Shown here: in pieces, positions 63,947 to 64,000 of the stretch
Position numbering within the stretch: the stretch's first letter is position 1
Layout of the letters: every line of letters begins with the position of its first letter
Assembly (NCBI RefSeq): GCF_024330105.1
Contig: NZ_JANDHW010000003.1
Coordinates: 268,361-332,360, forward strand
DNA length: 64,000 nt
Origin: Coprobacter tertius
Lineage (GTDB): Bacteria > Bacteroidota > Bacteroidia > Bacteroidales > Coprobacteraceae
Direction of reading: 5' to 3'
Notes under the pieces: model-generated
Database searches by the model: none
The model's input: only the letters and a program-made list of their open reading frames with translations
What the model was told of the DNA's origin: nothing
Made by a program: the position numbers and the translations under genes

Positions 63947-64000
63947 TGAATGAAGAAAACCCTAAAAGTTTTATAAAACTTTTAGGGTTTTCTTCATTCA
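63947..64000. terminator. 54-bp perfect palindrome at the window edge
   Basis: The last 54 bases are a perfect inverted repeat (63947-63973 mirrored by 63974-64000) including CCCTAAAAG and CTTTTAGGG, 34 bases after YitT. It can act as a terminator in both directions and may extend beyond the window. Confidence 0.8.

Noticed and set aside
1..64000. CRISPR array, transposase or phage genes
   Set aside because: No spaced direct-repeat array, IS-type transposase or phage structural gene was recognised on either strand. The only tandem repeats are the CDCL genes and the low-complexity segment near 23 kb.

Overview
The window is a stretch of a Bacteroidales (Bacteroidota) chromosome, most likely a gut commensal. 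Signs are the Bacteroidota-type promoters (TTTG-N20-TAnnTTTG) in front of a tRNA, an ncRNA and a glycosidase gene, the many lipoproteins, the GH92/GH2/GH32-like glycosidases, DUF4468, DUF4923, Porin_10 and DUF5106 proteins, and an L20-linked RNA of the Bacteroidales-1 type. I cannot name a genus safely; a Barnesiella/Coprobacter-like or Parabacteroides-like organism is possible.

Layout. 1-6 kb: the end of a DUF1566-type surface protein, small hypothetical genes, an HU-like protein, a thioredoxin-fold lipoprotein, a GDPD-like membrane protein, an EFR1-type flavodoxin-ferredoxin and a lipoprotein with a SecD P1-head-like domain. 6-13 kb: a GH92 mannosidase, DedA and a large GH2 enzyme. 13-21 kb: a GNAT acetyltransferase, free-methionine-R-sulfoxide reductase, a BlaI/BlaR1-TonB pair with a clear operator, a redoxin protein, and a Porin_10 plus SBP_3 operon. 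21-31 kb: an HdeD-like membrane protein, a low-complexity W/G/Y-R-rich exported protein, a FadL-like porin, a Pif1-like helicase with TPRs, a huge AsmA protein and a GH32-like enzyme, closed by tRNA-Ser(CGA).

32.2-43.2 kb (minus strand) is the standout. It is one operon-like array of seven genes related to the cholesterol-dependent cytolysins (CDC-like, CDCL): one divergent full-length gene, five close paralogues, and one gene that encodes only the C-terminal domain. All six full-length proteins look like surface lipoproteins (acidic residues after the lipobox Cys), and none shows the Trp-rich CDC undecapeptide. The last four genes repeat at about 1.71 kb, with three 1-bp TAATG stop/start overlaps. 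Their cores are almost identical, but a segment of about 30 residues at the start of the membrane-binding domain is scrambled. This looks like a multi-component, specificity-diversified pore-forming system, probably for interbacterial antagonism (inference).

43.5-64 kb returns to core genes: a TlpA-like lipoprotein, DUF4468, GHL10 hydrolase, valS, DUF4923, cytidylate-kinase-like protein, an AraC regulator, NDH-2, a TPR protein, and thrS-infC-rpmI-rplT. These are followed by a free-standing ncRNA with its own promoter and terminator, an NlpE lipoprotein, tRNA-Glu(CTC), a BSP-type metallopeptidase and a YitT transporter. Several intergenic gaps carry copies of an interspersed hairpin repeat whose stem sequences differ between copies but stay paired.
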